Notes: generated by a model not told the origin, from the sequence alone. Positions 32,718 to 44,143 are shown, counted from the first letter of the stretch. The stretch is 64,000 nt of DNA from Thereva unica (GCA_949987705.1 OX465281.1:101703248-101767247), one strand, 5' to 3'. Translations and numbers: made by a program.

Positions 32718-33641
32718 CTAAATCAGATTTTGGTAGGCCCTTCTTAAGTTCTCATGAGTGCATGGCAGAATAGCGTACACCTCTGCTTGAAAGACAGTTG
32801 CCAGAGTGCCTAGACTTATAGCCTTGCTGAATCTGGGACTTTCACTCCAGATTCCGGCGCCTACACCTGTCTCCGTTGTAGAGCCATCCGTGTACCATAC
32901 GAGCCCGCCCGGCCAACCTTTAGGAAAAGTCCAGGTGAGCCTTTCCTGTATATGTACAGAAGGCTGCTTAAATTTTGAGATTTTATAGGGCATGCCGTCC
33001 GATAGCATCTCCGCTTCCGGAATCTCTTCTATGATGTTGATTATTATAGAATGTCCTCGCCCAAGACCAGCGCCCAAGTGACCATTCGCTTTCAGCCGCA
33101 GCGCCGCGTTTATGGCGGACTTCTCTACCTCAAGGTGGAGGGGTACCAAATTGAGGAGAGTCTCCAGCGCTGCCGTTGGGGAAGTGCGGATGGCCCCAGT
33201 GATGGAGAGGCAAGCCATTCTTTGAATTTTGCTTAAAATGGTTATGGAACCCTTAAGCTTCGTTCTGTGCCACCAAACTAAAGCTCCATAAGTTACCATG
33301 GGTCTTATGATGGTGGTGTATATCCAATACGTGGTTTTCGGTTGCAAACCCCAGGTGGGATCACAAGCTCTGCGGCAAGCCCACAGGAATCTGCGCGTTC
33401 TACACATCAGGGTGTCCATATGCTGTTTCCAGTTGAGCTTGGCATCTAGCGTCACTCCTAAATATTTGGCTTGTTGTGAAAAGTCTATAGTTCTGCCCGC
33501 GAATGTAGGTTCCCAAATTCCCGGTAGTGATCGTTTCCTGGTGAAAGGAACTATAATCGTTTTGTCGGGATTGACTTTTAGACCTACGCTCTCGCACCAG
33601 CTAGAGACCAGATCAAGTGCCTGCTGCAGGCGCCTTGACAT
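32718..33641 (-). pseudogene. Loa unit A, RT thumb and partial RNase H
   Basis: 307 codons in the frame after the RT palm: LQQALDLVSSWCESVGLKVN, FTRKRSLPGIWEP, KYLGVTLDAKLNWKQHM, then RPMVTYGALVWWHR, and the RNase H start VWYTDGSTTETGVGAGIW with FQAEVYAI. It stops soon after the second acidic motif. A 159-bp segment here (33161-33319) is absent from unit B. Confidence 0.88.
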
Positions 33642-33692
33642 GGCGCCTTCAGATTCACCTGTAATTACTATGACGACATCGTCAGCGTAACC

Positions 33693-34598
33693 TTAGGCGA
33701 AAATGTTTCGACCGTTGAGCAGCTCGAGGAGCTCATCTACAACAAGGCACCAGAGAAGTGGAGATAAAACTCCTCCCTGCGGGCAGCCTCTTGCTATAGT
33801 GCCCTCCAGAGACCCCTCAACATGAGAAACAATTAGTTTGCGAGTTCTCAGCATAGAGTCAATCCAGTTGCAGAAAGTGCTACTTAGACTGTGTCTACTT
33901 AGAGCCCTAGCTATAGTATCAAAGGATGTGTTGTCAAAGGCTCCCTCGATATCGAGGAAGGCCGTCAGCGCAACTCCTTTGTTTAGAGCTGCATGTTCAA
34001 GCCTGAGCACCAGATTATGCAGTGCTGTCTCAGTAGACTTGCCCGCCTGGTACGCATCCTGATAGGAGCTTAGTGGTTGGCTTTGAAGATAAGTTTCCCT
34101 TATCGCCCGGTCGACAATTTTCTCCTTTGTCTTCAATGCAAAAGACGAGAGACTTATCGGCCTGAAAGATTTAGTCAAGGTGTAATCCGAACGCCCTGGC
34201 TTAGGTATAAATGTTATGTTGACGTTCCTCCAGACGGATGGGATGTAGCCATGTGCGAAGGAAGCCCTAAATAATTTGCATAATAGGGGAGTGGCTAGGT
34301 CGCAGCTCTCCTGTAGCAGAATGGGATAGATTCCGTCTGCTCCAGGGGATTTGTATGGTTTGAACGATCTAATCGCCTCCCTAATAGCTTCATGGTTGAA
34401 CAAGGTATTTGCTTCTGTCCAGGCGGCTTTGGACACTTTAGAAATTTGGCCTGTTCGCTGCCCAGCAGAAGTTGTGTTCTCTTTTGAGTAAATGGTTGTG
34501 CCCGGGAAATGTGCCTGGAGCAATATTATCAAGGTTTCTTCCCTAGACTGTGTGAAAGAGCCATCGGTTCTCCTGATGAATCCAAGATCTACCGACAA
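33693..34598 (-). pseudogene. Loa unit A, reverse transcriptase palm
   Basis: 301 codons: SPGADGIYPILLQESC, FIPKPGRSDYTLTKSFRPIS, AYQAGKSTETALHNLV, ALTAFLDIEGAFDNTSF (catalytic Asp), ARGCPQGGVLSPLLWCLV. The frame ends NIFA-stop just before GYADD; in unit B the stop codon TAA is CAA (Gln), so one transition kills this copy. Phe and Lys at SSFALKTKEKIVD also differ slightly from unit B. Confidence 0.92.
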
Positions 34599-35523
34599 GC
34601 CCTTTGATAAAGTTTTATAGATTTTTGCTGAGTCGCAGTAACCGCCTCCGTAAAGAAGTCCGCGGATAGTTCTACATCCTTCGTAGATTTGATTGAGTGC
34701 ATGGAACCCTTCAATATGCTACTGAGTTCGGCCCGAAAGTCTGTCCAGTTCATGTATCTGGGATTCCTGTATGTACTCACATTTTCCAAAGACTCACCCA
34801 CCATAAAGTAAATGTGTCTATGGTCTGAGCACGATGGCTCATCTGAGACCCGCCAGTCACTCACGTAAGCGGCAACTTGTTGAGTAGCTAGCGTGATGTC
34901 TATAACCTCACGTCTCCTACCGTTGTCGAAGGTAGGATCCGTGCCGCGATTTAATATGTCCAGGTTAGTAGTTAAAAGGTAATCAAAAAGGTATTCACCC
35001 CTCTTGTTCACTCCACTGCTTCCCCAGGCATCATGATGGGCGTTCGCATCACATCCTACGATGATCTGCAGACCGCTCCTGTTAGAGTGACCCACGATAT
35101 CCTACAGTCCTTTGGACGGTGGTGGGTCTCTGGAGTCATAGGGGAGGTATGCCGAACATAAGGTAATCATGCTCTTGCTGCCCCCCTGTTAATCTGTATC
35201 ATCACCACTGCCAGGTCTCTCGACGATTTATCTGTGAGAGGAAAGCAGTTAGTGTTTTTATTGTAAACTACACAGGTGCGAGGGTCGCCGTCCACATCAC
35301 TGCATGGAATGCTGTAGCCGGTTGCCCGCAAGCCCTGTATAGCACCGTTATTTACCCATGGCTCCTGTACAAGAGCCACGTCGATAGCTTGGGTGGCCAG
35401 CACCCTGCAAAGGACTGCCCAGGCAGCCCTACTGTGCTGCAGGTTGCACTGTACCACCCGCATCCTGAGGCTGTTCCCGCTGCTGTGAGCCAGCAGGAGT
35501 CTCTTTTTTTGAGCCAATCTCAT
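34589..35523 (-). pseudogene. Loa unit A, endonuclease domain in two frames
   Basis: N-terminal half (35523-35167): MRVVQCNLQHSRAAWAVL, DVALVQEPWVNNGAIQG, CVVYNKNTNCFPLTD. C-terminal half (35095-34589): IIVGCDANAHHDAWGSS, DILNRGTDPTFDN, IDITLATQQVAAYV, and SDHRHIYFMVGE. An EEP (APE-type) endonuclease nicks the target for target-primed reverse transcription; the key Asn, Asp and His residues remain. A frameshift lies between the two halves (around 35100-35170). Confidence 0.9.
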
Positions 35524-35627
35524 TGACTCTAATTCGTCCGAAGCCGTAGAATAGGGACATGCCCTGCTCTTTAAGCTGCGTGAGTGCCCTCCCAGTGCCC
35601 CAATAGCCGGCTCTGGACCAATGAATT

Positions 35628-37349
35628 CTAAATCAGATTTTGGTAGGCCCTTCTTAAGTTCTCATGAGTGCATGCCAGAATAGCGTACACCTCTGCTTGA
35701 AAGACAGTTGCCAGAGTGCCTAGACTTATAGCCTTGCTGAATCTGGGACTTTCACTCCAGATTCCGGCGCCTACACCTGTCTCCGTTGTAGAGCCATCCG
35801 TGTACCATACGAGCCCGCCCGGCCAACCTTTAGGGAAAGTCCATGTGAGCCTTTCCTGTATATGTACAGAAGGTTGCTTAAATTTTGAGATTTTATAGGG
35901 CATGCCGTCCGATAGCATCTCCGCTTCCGGAATCTCTTCCATGATGTTGATTATTATAGAATGTCCTCGCCCAAGACCAGCGCCCAAGTGACCATTCGCT
36001 TTCAGCCGCAGCGCCGCGTTTATGGCGGACTTCTCTACCTCAAGGTGGAGGGGTACCAAATTGAGGAGAGATATCCAATACATGGTTTTCGGTTGCAAAC
36101 CCCAGGTGGGACCACAAGCTCTGCGGCAAGCCCACAGGAATCTGCGCGTTCTACACATCAGAGTGTCCATATGCTGTTTCCAGGTGAGCTTGGCATCTAG
36201 CGTCACTCCTAAATATTTGGCTTGTTGTGAAAAGTCTATAGTTCTGCCCGCGAATGTAGGTTCCCAAATTCCCGGTAGTGATCGTTTCCTGGTGAAAGGA
36301 ACTAGAATCGTTTTGTCGGGATTGACTTTTAGACCTACGCTCTCACACCAGCTAGAGACCAGATCAAGTGCCTGCTGCAGGCGCCTTGACATGGCGCCTT
36401 CAGATTCACCTGTAATTACTATGACGACATCGTCAGCGTAACCTTGGGCGAAAATGTTTCGACCGTTTAGCAGCTCGAGGAGCTCATCTACAACAAGGCA
36501 CCAGAGAAGCGGAGATAAAACTCCTCCCTGCGGGCAGCCTCTTGCTATAGTGCCCTCCAGAGACCCCTCAACATGAGAAACAATTAGTTTGCGAGTTCTC
36601 AGCATAGAGTCAATCCAGTTGCAGAAAGTGCTACTTAGACTGTGTCTACTTAGAGCATTAGCTATAGTATCAAAGGATGTGTTGTCAAAGGCTCCCTCGA
36701 TATCGAGGAAGGCCGTCAGCGCAACTCCTTTGTTTAGAGCTGCATGTTCAAGCCTGAGCACCAGATTATGCAGTGCTGTCTCAGTAGACTTGCCCGCCTG
36801 GTACGCATCCTGATAGGAGCTTAGTGGTTGGCTTTGAAGATAAGTTTCCCTTATCGCCCGGTCGACAATTTTCTCCATTGTCTTCAAGGCAAAAGACGAG
36901 AGACTTATCGGCCTGAAAGATTTAGTCAAGGTGTAATCCGAACGCCCTGGCTTAGGTATAAATGTTATGTTGACGTTCCTCCAGACGGATGGGATGTAGC
37001 CATGTGCGAAGGAAGCCCTAAATAATTTGCATAATAAGGGAGTGGCTAGGTCGCAGCCCTCCTGTAGCAGAATGGGATAGATTCCGTCTGCTCCAGGGGA
37101 CTTGTATGGTTTGAACGATCTAATCGCCTCCCTAATAGCTTCATGGTTGAACAAGGTATTTGCTTCTGAACAGGCGGCTTTGGACACTTTAGAAATTTGG
37201 CCTGTTCGCTGCCCAGCAGAAGTTGTGTTCTCTTTTGAGTAAATGGTTGTGCCTGGGAAATGTTCCTGGAGCAATATTATCAAGGTTTCTTCCCTAGACT
37301 GTGTGAAAGAGCCATCGGTTCTCCTGATGAATCCAAGATCTACCGACAA
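35628..37349 (-). CDS. Loa unit B, reverse transcriptase with partial RNase H
   Basis: 573 codons without interruption: SPGADGIYPILLQEGC, SFRPISLSSFALKTMEKIVD, TAFLDIEGAFDNTSF, GCPQGGVLSPLLWCLVVDE and AQGYADDVVIVITGE (intact YADD, unlike unit A), then thumb and RNase H start WYTDGSTTETGVG. The 53-codon loss at 36070 is in frame (after QPKTMYWI) and would damage the thumb/linker. The ATG is internal to the polyprotein; the true N-terminus lies in the endonuclease region upstream. RNase H is incomplete. Confidence 0.9.
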   Translation of the reverse strand: MSVDLGFIRRTDGSFTQSREETLIILLQEHFPGTTIYSKENTTSAGQRTGQISKVSKAACSEANTLFNHEAIREAIRSFKPYKSPGADGIYPILLQEGCDLATPLLCKLFRASFAHGYIPSVWRNVNITFIPKPGRSDYTLTKSFRPISLSSFALKTMEKIVDRAIRETYLQSQPLSSYQDAYQAGKSTETALHNLVLRLEHAALNKGVALTAFLDIEGAFDNTSFDTIANALSRHSLSSTFCNWIDSMLRTRKLIVSHVEGSLEGTIARGCPQGGVLSPLLWCLVVDELLELLNGRNIFAQGYADDVVIVITGESEGAMSRRLQQALDLVSSWCESVGLKVNPDKTILVPFTRKRSLPGIWEPTFAGRTIDFSQQAKYLGVTLDAKLTWKQHMDTLMCRTRRFLWACRRACGPTWGLQPKTMYWISLLNLVPLHLEVEKSAINAALRLKANGHLGAGLGRGHSIIINIMEEIPEAEMLSDGMPYKISKFKQPSVHIQERLTWTFPKGWPGGLVWYTDGSTTETGVGAGIWSESPRFSKAISLGTLATVFQAEVYAILACTHENLRRAYQNLI

Positions 37350-37521
37350 GCCCTTTGATAAAGCTTTATAGATTTTTGCTGAGTCGCAGTAACCGCCTCC
37401 GTAAAGAAGTCCGCGGATAGTTCTACATCCATCGTAGATTTGATTGAGTGCATGGAACCCTTCAATATGCTACTGAGTTCGGTCCGAAGGTCTGTCCAGT
37501 TCGTGTATCTAGGATTCCTGT
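37350..37521 (-). pseudogene. Loa unit B, endonuclease C-terminal piece
   Basis: Continuation of the endonuclease between RT and the LINE insertion, matching 34599-34770 of unit A. It resumes at 40969. Confidence 0.75.
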
Positions 37522-37653
37522 ATGTTTTTTTTTTATGTGGCAGTGCTAAACTCAGGAATCACCCTTTGTACTACTAGTCCGTCATGTCGTTTGTCACGTC
37601 ATGGTGCAATGTCTAGCAGCAAGCTTAGTACGGGGGGGGGGATAGGTTAAGGG

Positions 37654-38733
37654 TTATGGGGGTGAGAAAGGGTGTTGAAGAAGGTGGCGATGAACCCCGC
37701 GTTTGAACTCTTGGATGTTGTAGGAGCTCGGAAATACTGACTGCGAGAGATTATTCCACAGTCGAGTTGTTCTATTTACAAACGAATTCATATCTTGTTG
37801 AGTGCGTGAAAGGGGGAGTTGTAGGTAAAGGGAATGAGACGAGTGGGCTAATCTGGTGTTGCGGGTATAAGAATGCCGAGGAGGCAGGAGAGCGTTTATT
37901 TCGGAGGAACAGTCGCTATAATAGTAGCGATAAAATTTTGTTAGTGCTGCTACATTCCTACGGTGGCTCAAGGGGTCGATGGTGGAGCAGGCCGTGTCGT
38001 CATCAATTAATTTAAGGGCCTTTTTTTGGACCTTATCTAACCATTCCAAGGTGGTTATCGACGCGCCGCCCCAGACGAGGGAGTTATATTCGAGAAAAGG
38101 CCGAATGTAGGATTTATAGATAACAGCACGGGCCGATGGCTGGAGGAGGAACTTGCACCTCTTAAGAAATCCCAAGCACTGGGATGCTTGTTTGGCGATT
38201 TGGAATATGTGGTCATTCCATCGAAAGTCTTTGGCTAATGTCACGCCTAAGATGTGTAGGGATGGGTCGGCCTTTAGTTCCACGCCATCCACTGTCAAGG
38301 ATGGTGAGGTGTTGATCTTTTTCTTGGAAATAAGACTGTACTTGGTTTTGGAGGGGTTGAATTTGACACGATTCTTTGTTCCCCACTCTAATATAAGTTC
38401 AATGTCGTTGTTAATCGACTTTGACATTAGTTCGCGATCATCAAGACAGGATCTGGCATGAGTCTGTCTTGTATCGTAGCTGTAAGAGTAACGCAGGGTA
38501 CCGTCGTCAGCGAAGCTGAGAAGTGGGTTGGAGGGGATTGAAAGTAGATCATTTATAAAGATAAGAAATAGGGCTGGTGATAAAATTGACCCTTGGGGGA
38601 CCCCGGCAGAGATAGGGTGGGGTTCAGATTTGATGCCATCCAATACTACCTTAATTGAAAGGCCGGAAAGGAAATTCTCAATCCACTTCTGTAAAAGTGA
38701 GTCGATTCCAATAGCTTTGAGTTTAGCTAACAA
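37654..38733 (-). pseudogene. LINE RT C-terminal part
   Basis: 359 codons. Starts LLAKLKAIGIDSLLQKW and holds GVPQGSILSPALFLIFIND (motif B) and LLSFADDGTLRYSY (FADD, motif C), then KCKFLLQPSARAVIYKSYI and RLWNNLSQSVFP at the end. Together with the preceding frame it makes a full RT except for about 12 codons of motif A. Confidence 0.92.
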
Positions 38734-40583
38734 GGCTCCAAAGCAACCAGACTGGATTCACCTGATCCATGCAAACTTCGGCTGAGGTGTTCTGTAAGAC
38801 AAACTAAAAGATCGCCAGTGGATCTTCTGTGTCGGAAGCCATACTGTCTGTCGTTTATGAGTAGGTTGGATTCTAGATATCCCATAAGTTTTTTATTGAT
38901 TATCGTCTCCATTGTTTTGGAGAGAATAGAAGTAATTGCTATTGGGCGGTAGTTAGTGGGGTCGCTGGAGTCACCTTTTTTCGGTATTGGCTGTACATGG
39001 GCAAGTTTCCAAGAGTCTGGATAGACTCCGGAAGAGTATGATAGGGCAAAAAGTTTGCGCAGAGGTTTAGCCAAAGGTGAGGCGCATTGTTTTAAGACGA
39101 TAGGGGGTATATTATCGGGTCCAGTGCATTTATTGACATCGAGCTCCTTGAGGCACCTGTACACCTCGCGAGTTCTGAAGAAAACCCTGGGCATTAAATG
39201 AGCGCTGTGCTCGAGAACTGGGGGTAGCATATCAGTTTGGGGTAAAGAAGAATTGGCAGCAAACAGAGATGCTAATAAATCGGCCTTGGATTTTCTGTCT
39301 GTTATCACCTTCTCATCGTGGATGAATGAAGGAGTTGTGGATGAAGTGAAATTCTTCTTAATGGAGCTTACCCAGGACCAGAAGTTCTTGCTACCAGAGG
39401 TTGCATTAAGGAGTTTACTTATCAATTTGTTGTCAAATGAATTTTTGACATTCCTGATGGTGACTTTACAGGAATTTCTTAGTTTTATATACTCTACACG
39501 GAGCGATTCACTAGGGGAGCTCTTGTAAGCTCGAAAGGCGGCTTCTTTATTTCTGATTGCATTCATACACTCCTGATTAAACCATCTGTTGGGCCTAGCC
39601 TTCACAGATTTGGTAGAATGAGGAATGAACAAATGCATTCCTGCCTGTATGATCCTAGAGATACGGATAGCGGCAGAGTTGACGTTTTTGTTTCGGAAAC
39701 ACTGGTTCCAGTCAGTAGATTGGAAAAAATTAATAAGCCCCAGCCAATTGGCCTTCCCATAATGCCATACAGTTCTTTTGACTGGTTTGGGAGGGGTGGG
39801 AAATTTAAATGGGAAACTAGCGCTAACTAAGGAGTGGTCCGAATTGCCGAGAGGTGAATCAACTTCGACGGAGTAACGTGCTGGATGAGAAGTTAAAAAA
39901 AGATCAAGGAGATAGGTTCCTTGATCAGCAACATCAGGGACTCTTGTGGGATGATCCACAATTTGGTGCAAATTATTGGCGTCTGCAAAGAGCTCGACGT
40001 CTTTGCCAGAAACACTGGTGCCATTTGAGTAGGTCAGCCATTTTGCGTTGTGAACATTGAAATCACCCCCAACGATGATTTCACACTCAGGATTGGACGA
40101 CAAAAATCCCGAGATTTGTTCGGAAATGGTATCAAAAGATGAAGTGGAGGCTTCGTTACTTATGTTAGGACTTCTGTATAGGAAGCAGAAGAATATGACG
40201 TGGCTTTGGAATATGATTTTAACCCAAAGATAGTTAAAATCTGAAGTCGTGTTTGAAAATATTTTATAATACGCCACGTCATCCCTAACAAATATGGCAA
40301 TACCCCTATGGGGGGAGAGATTGTGCACTAAAGTGTACCCCGACACCTGGTAATGACCTAAGTCAGTATCGGGTGATATTTGGGTTTCACTAAGTGCGAA
40401 TATTGGGGGTTTATAAGACGATAAGTGGCACTCAACAAAAGAAAAATTCGCATGAAGTCCACGAATGTTACAAAAGTCAATACAAAAATTTGACTTGTAA
40501 CGGGACTTCGGTTGCGCGGGCTCAATCGCCACGTTTTCGGGGATATTTCCCGGCATTACATTTGCCGCAACCATCAGAGTCAA
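38727..40583 (-). pseudogene. LINE endonuclease and N-terminal RT
   Basis: 618 codons. The EEP endonuclease: CIDFCNIRGLHANFSFVE, IFALSETQISPDTDL, IFVRDDVAYYKI, IIVGGDFNVHNAKWLTY, and LGNSDHSLVSASFPF. RT begins near residue 470 with LDVNKCTGPDNIPPIVLK, PIPKKGDSSDPTNYRPIAI and INDRQYGFRHRRSTGDLLV. It breaks at about 38740: motif A, which should follow ESSLVAL and contain the catalytic Asp, is missing, and the frame shifts. Confidence 0.92.
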
Positions 40584-40968
40584 TAAAATTTGTCCGCGTC
40601 AAAGTGTTATGCCTTTTGAGACGGGGCAAATTTTATCGACCGACAGATTTTAGCCGCGGCACCTGCAGGACCGAGAAGCGAGAGAGGGTAGGGAGCAAGG
40701 GTACTTACTTGCGCCGTTCGTCGGTCCGGTCGTGTCTAGTGAAGGGTGATGGGCCTTCGCGTTAGACTGCGCTCGTTTTTTTGGCACTGTTTTTTATGAC
40801 ACTGTTTTTTTATTGTGTTTTTTTGTGCACGTTTTTAGTTTTTCCACAATTTTTTTTTCTTTTTCACAGTTCACAATTGGTTTTATTATTTTTTTTCTTC
40901 GGCGCGTTTTTCAGGGACCGGAACAGCACACGTCCGCACACTTTGCTGTCCTAACCCAAACTCCATGT

Positions 40969-41592
40969 ACTCACATTTTTCAAAGACTCACCATAAAGTA
41001 AATGTGTCTATGGTCTGAGCACGATGGCTCATCTGAGACCCGCCAGTCACTCACGTAAGCGGCAACTTGTTGAGTAGCTAGCGTGATGTCTATAACCTCA
41101 CGTCTCCTACCGTTGTCGAAGGTAGGATCCGTGCCGCGATTTAATATGTCCAGGTTAGTAGTTTAAAGGTAATCAAAAAGGTATTCACCCCTCTTGTTCA
41201 CTCCACTGCTACCCCAGGCATCATGATGGGCGTTCGCATCACATCCTACGATGATCTGCAGACCGCTCCTGTTAGAGTGACCCACGATATCCTACAGTTC
41301 TTTGGACGGTGGTGGGTCTCTGGAGTCATAGGGGAGGTATGCCGAACATAAGGTAATCATGCTTTTGCTGCCCCCTGTTAATCTGTATCATCACCACTGC
41401 CAGGTCTCTCGACGATTTATCTGTGAGAGGAAAGCAGTTAGTGTTTTTATTGTAAACTACACAGGTGCGAGGGTTGCCGTCCACATCACTGCATGGAATG
41501 CTGTAGCCGGTTGCCCGCAAGCCCTGTATAGCACCGTTATTTACCCATGGTTCCTGTACAAGAGCCACGTCGATAGCTTGGGTGGCCAGCAC
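40969..41592 (-). pseudogene. Loa unit B, endonuclease N-terminal part
   Basis: Matches 34780-35440 of unit A: LATQAIDVALVQEPWVNNG, CVVYNKNTNCFPLTDKSS and, in other frames, the GCDANAHHDAWG and SDHRH regions. About 40 bp are missing near 41595 relative to unit A, along with small shifts. Confidence 0.85.
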
Positions 41593-41676
41593 CCACCTGT
41601 ACCACCCGCATCCTGAGGCTGTTCCCGCTGCTGTGAGCCAGCAGGAGTCTCTTTTTTTGAGCCAATCTCCTTGACT

Positions 41677-42150
41677 CTAATTCGTCCGAAAGTAGAATAG
41701 GGACATGCCCTGCTCTTTAAGCTGCGTGAGCGCCCTCTCGTCAATGCTAAGGGCAAGAGTTTGACCGTTCTGGTCCACCTTCCTGCCCATCACTTGCCAA
41801 GAGTTCACCTCAATTGGCTGGTTGCAGAGCACCTGTTCCGGTTCCCTAACATCGTTAGGAACCCAGAACGTGATTCGCTTGTATTTGGGAAGGTCCTTTT
41901 CTTCAATTACTTTGAGGTTGGCCCCTTCCCACAACTGAAGCCTGGTGACAGCATTTGTCAACCATTGGCTAGTGGGTTCGTTGGCGCAGGTGATCTTAAT
42001 GAGACCTCCTGCCGCCCTTGCACCCAAAAACTGCGGCGGACAATCGCCTTTACGACTTTTGTCTACCTCGGACAGGATGGCATCGCAGACGGAGAATGAT
42101 TGCTCCTCTCTCAATTTGCCCTCGGGATAGTTGTCCAGGACCACTGCCAT
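41677..42150 (-). pseudogene. Loa ORF1, DUF4780-like part
   Basis: 157 codons: GARAAGGLIKITCANEPT, WLTNAVTRLQLWEGANL, RITFWVPNDVREPEQVL and LALSIDERALTQLKEQG. This resembles DUF4780, an RNA-binding-like domain found in ORF1 of such LINEs. A one-base shift near 42185 separates it from the N-terminal piece. Its extreme end is also the start of the tandem duplication. Confidence 0.8.
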
Positions 42151-42161
42151 GGTGATCCCAG

Positions 42162-42488
42162 CTAACTTATCTCGGAATGTGGGACTCGGGTGTGCTCCGT
42201 GGAGCTCCCCAATTCCTCTGCAGCCTTCCTTGCCTTGGCCCTCTTCCTCTTGGCAGCACCGGATTTTTTCTTGCTAGGTTTCACGGTCATACCGACAACC
42301 TTGGCAGTTATTTCTTCAACAACATTGTCACCAGCTGCCTGGGCCAGTGTTGTTGATTGAGAAGCCGAAGCTTCTGTGCTAGACGAGGTACCTCCAAGGA
42401 GTTTTCTCTCCAGCTCTGAGCTGATACTTATTGCATCAGACTCAAAAACTCTTTCTTCGTCTGTTTTTTTAGAAATTGTTTGGTTCAT
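42162..42488 (-). pseudogene. Loa ORF1, N-terminal part
   Basis: 108 codons from ATG 42488. Acidic/serine-rich start (DAISISSELERKLLGG), then a basic cluster KPSKKKSGAAKRKRAKARKA that could bind RNA. It runs out of frame before the DUF4780-like part. Confidence 0.78.
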
Positions 42489-42774
42489 AAGAGTCCCACG
42501 AGTACGGCAGGAAAAGGAAGGTCCATCCTAACAGAGCCTCCATATTAGGATAAGGCTATATACAACTGGGTGTGCCCGGTGCCCAGAGGAGATCGTTAGA
42601 GAAAGTGCAGCACTACCCTGTGCCACTGGCTTGGCAGGCTTTTAAGGGTCTGCTCCCTACTACCGTCGTTAGTTGGTTATCCAGGGGGCACCACGAGGAG
42701 GTGACGGTTCGGTTTTGCCCCCGGTTTTGCTTTATTTTGGTTAGGTTAGTCTAAATATTCTTCTTCTTTTCTTT
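42489..42774 (-). other. Loa 5' untranslated region and junction
   Basis: GC-richer stretch upstream of Loa ORF1 with no frame of note, ending in TTGGTTAGGTTAGTC (about 42736-42750) and a CTTCTTCTTTT tract where the second RTE copy begins. Confidence 0.55.
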
Positions 42775-44143
42775 GTGCCCCTTTAATCCCTCATGGGACA
42801 TAGGGCGGAAACAGTTGCCCTCCAGCGGACTCTGTTTTGCGCGACAGCTCTCAGCTCTGACCAGGATCTCCCAGTTGTTGCGGCCTCTGCTAGTAGGGTC
42901 CGTGTTGTTCTAGGTCTTCCAACTCGACGGGATCCTTGCGGGTTCCAGTCAAGGGCCTGTTTGGCTAGGTTTTCGTTATCGCGTCGCAAGGTGTGGCCAA
43001 CCCAATTCCATTTCCTTCGCCTGATTTGGTCGTCTATCCTTTCTTGGCCGGCACGGCGCCATAGCTCTTCATTTGAAATTCTATCTTGCCAGCGGATTTT
43101 TAGGATACGACGCAGGCATCTGTTGATGAAGACTTGTAGGCGCCCTGTGATGAATTGGGTGACTTTCCATGTTTCGCAACCGTACAAAAGAACTGCCTTA
43201 ACGTTGGAGTTGAACAGCCGCAATTTGGTGTTAGTTGAGATCTCCGTTGATCTCCATATGCGGAACAGGCATGCATATGCGCCTCGTGCTTTATTTATTC
43301 TGGAACTGACGTCTTCTTCTGCACCGCCATTTTCGGTAATAATGCTACCGAGGTAGCAGAATTTATCTACCAGTTCCACGTCACGGTTATTCAGCGCAGT
43401 TCGTTCAAGTGTGTTTGCATTTATCCGCATTTCTTTGGTTTTGTTCGGATTCAGCCTTAAGCCTGCTAGACTACTTTCTGTTGCCAAATTGTTTAACATG
43501 TTTTTTAGCTCCTGATGTCTGTGGGCCAGCAAACAGATATCATCTGCGTAGTCGAGGTCCTTAAGGCGATCAAGCGAACCCCATTGTATGCCGCCTGTTC
43601 TACTATCTAGAGCGCCGACAAGAATGTCATTTATTACTATAAGAAATAGTAATGGCGAAAGTAGACATCCTTGTCGTACTCCTGAATTCACCTCGAAGCT
43701 GTCGGATAATTTTCCATTATGGAGAACTCTGCATTTGGAATTGTTGTAAAGGGCTTTTATCAATTCTATTATTTTATCAGGCAGTCCACGTCGCCGTAAT
43801 GCCTGCCATATAAAGCTCCTATTAACCGAGTCGAACGCTTTCTCATAATCTACGAAAGCAAGGTAAAGGGGGGATCGGAATTCAGTAGACTGCTCCACTA
43901 TGATTCTCAAGGTGTTAATATGGTCTATACATGAGCGGCCCTTCCTGAATCCGGCCTGCTGCCTTCTAAGCGTTCGGTCTACTGCCTCTCTTATCCTTGA
44001 TAATATAACGTGGGACAGGATTTTACCCACAGTAGATAATAGACAGATGCCTCTCCAGTTGTCGCATATTGTTAGGTCCCCCTTTTTGGGTATTTTGACT
44101 ATGATACCTTCCGTCCAATCCTCCGGAAAGGTACAGGTGTACA
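42775..44143 (-). mobile_element. RTE-like LINE, copy 2, strongly 5'-truncated
   Basis: Closely similar to copy 1 from its 3' end up to the RT N-terminal region, where homology stops at about 44140 (CAGGTGT then ACAGG). The left flank repeats CTTCTTCTTTT. I could not define a TSD. Confidence 0.9.
42783..44143 (-). pseudogene. RTE-like reverse transcriptase, C-terminal 440 residues
   Basis: 415 codons from the ATG at 44030; the frame is open somewhat further toward the truncation. RT motifs are FRKGRSCIDHI, VDYEKAFDSVNRSF, GVRQGCLLSPLLFLI, LDYADDICLLAH. Two codons are missing in the tail compared with copy 1 (GRPRTTRTLL). The endonuclease is absent because of 5' truncation. Confidence 0.9.

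Larger units (their letters stand above)
32182..35592 (-). mobile_element. Loa-type LINE, duplicated unit A with 3' tail
   Basis: Minus strand: C-terminal end of ORF1, endonuclease, RT, RNase H, CCHC knuckle, then an A-rich tail (T run near 32190-32199). The part 32692-35592 is repeated, at roughly 98 percent identity by eye, in unit B (35593-37525 plus 40969-41727). The join near 35593 links the middle of RNase H of unit B to the end of ORF1 of unit A, so this is an internal tandem duplication, not two full insertions. Unit A is broken by stops and frameshifts. Confidence 0.88.
37526..40964 (-). mobile_element. Jockey/CR1-like LINE with poly(A), TSD ATGT
   Basis: 3439 bp, with a poly(A) tail (T run from 37525) at its left edge, flanked by ATGT (37522-37525 and 40965-40968). 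About 380 bp of 5' leader precede the coding region, so it may be close to full length. Comparison with unit A of the Loa element shows the empty site directly (TTCCTGTATGTACTCAC). ORF1 is not evident. Confidence 0.92.
35593..42745 (-). mobile_element. Loa-type LINE, unit B with 5' end, split by another LINE
   Basis: Carries a 5' untranslated part (about 42489-42745), ORF1 (42488-41677), endonuclease, RT and part of RNase H, ending at the duplication join. The jockey/CR1-like LINE at 37526-40964 interrupts the endonuclease (TSD ATGT). Relative to unit A it has lost 159 bp in the RT thumb (at 36070) and about 40 bp in the endonuclease (at about 41595). Confidence 0.88.
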
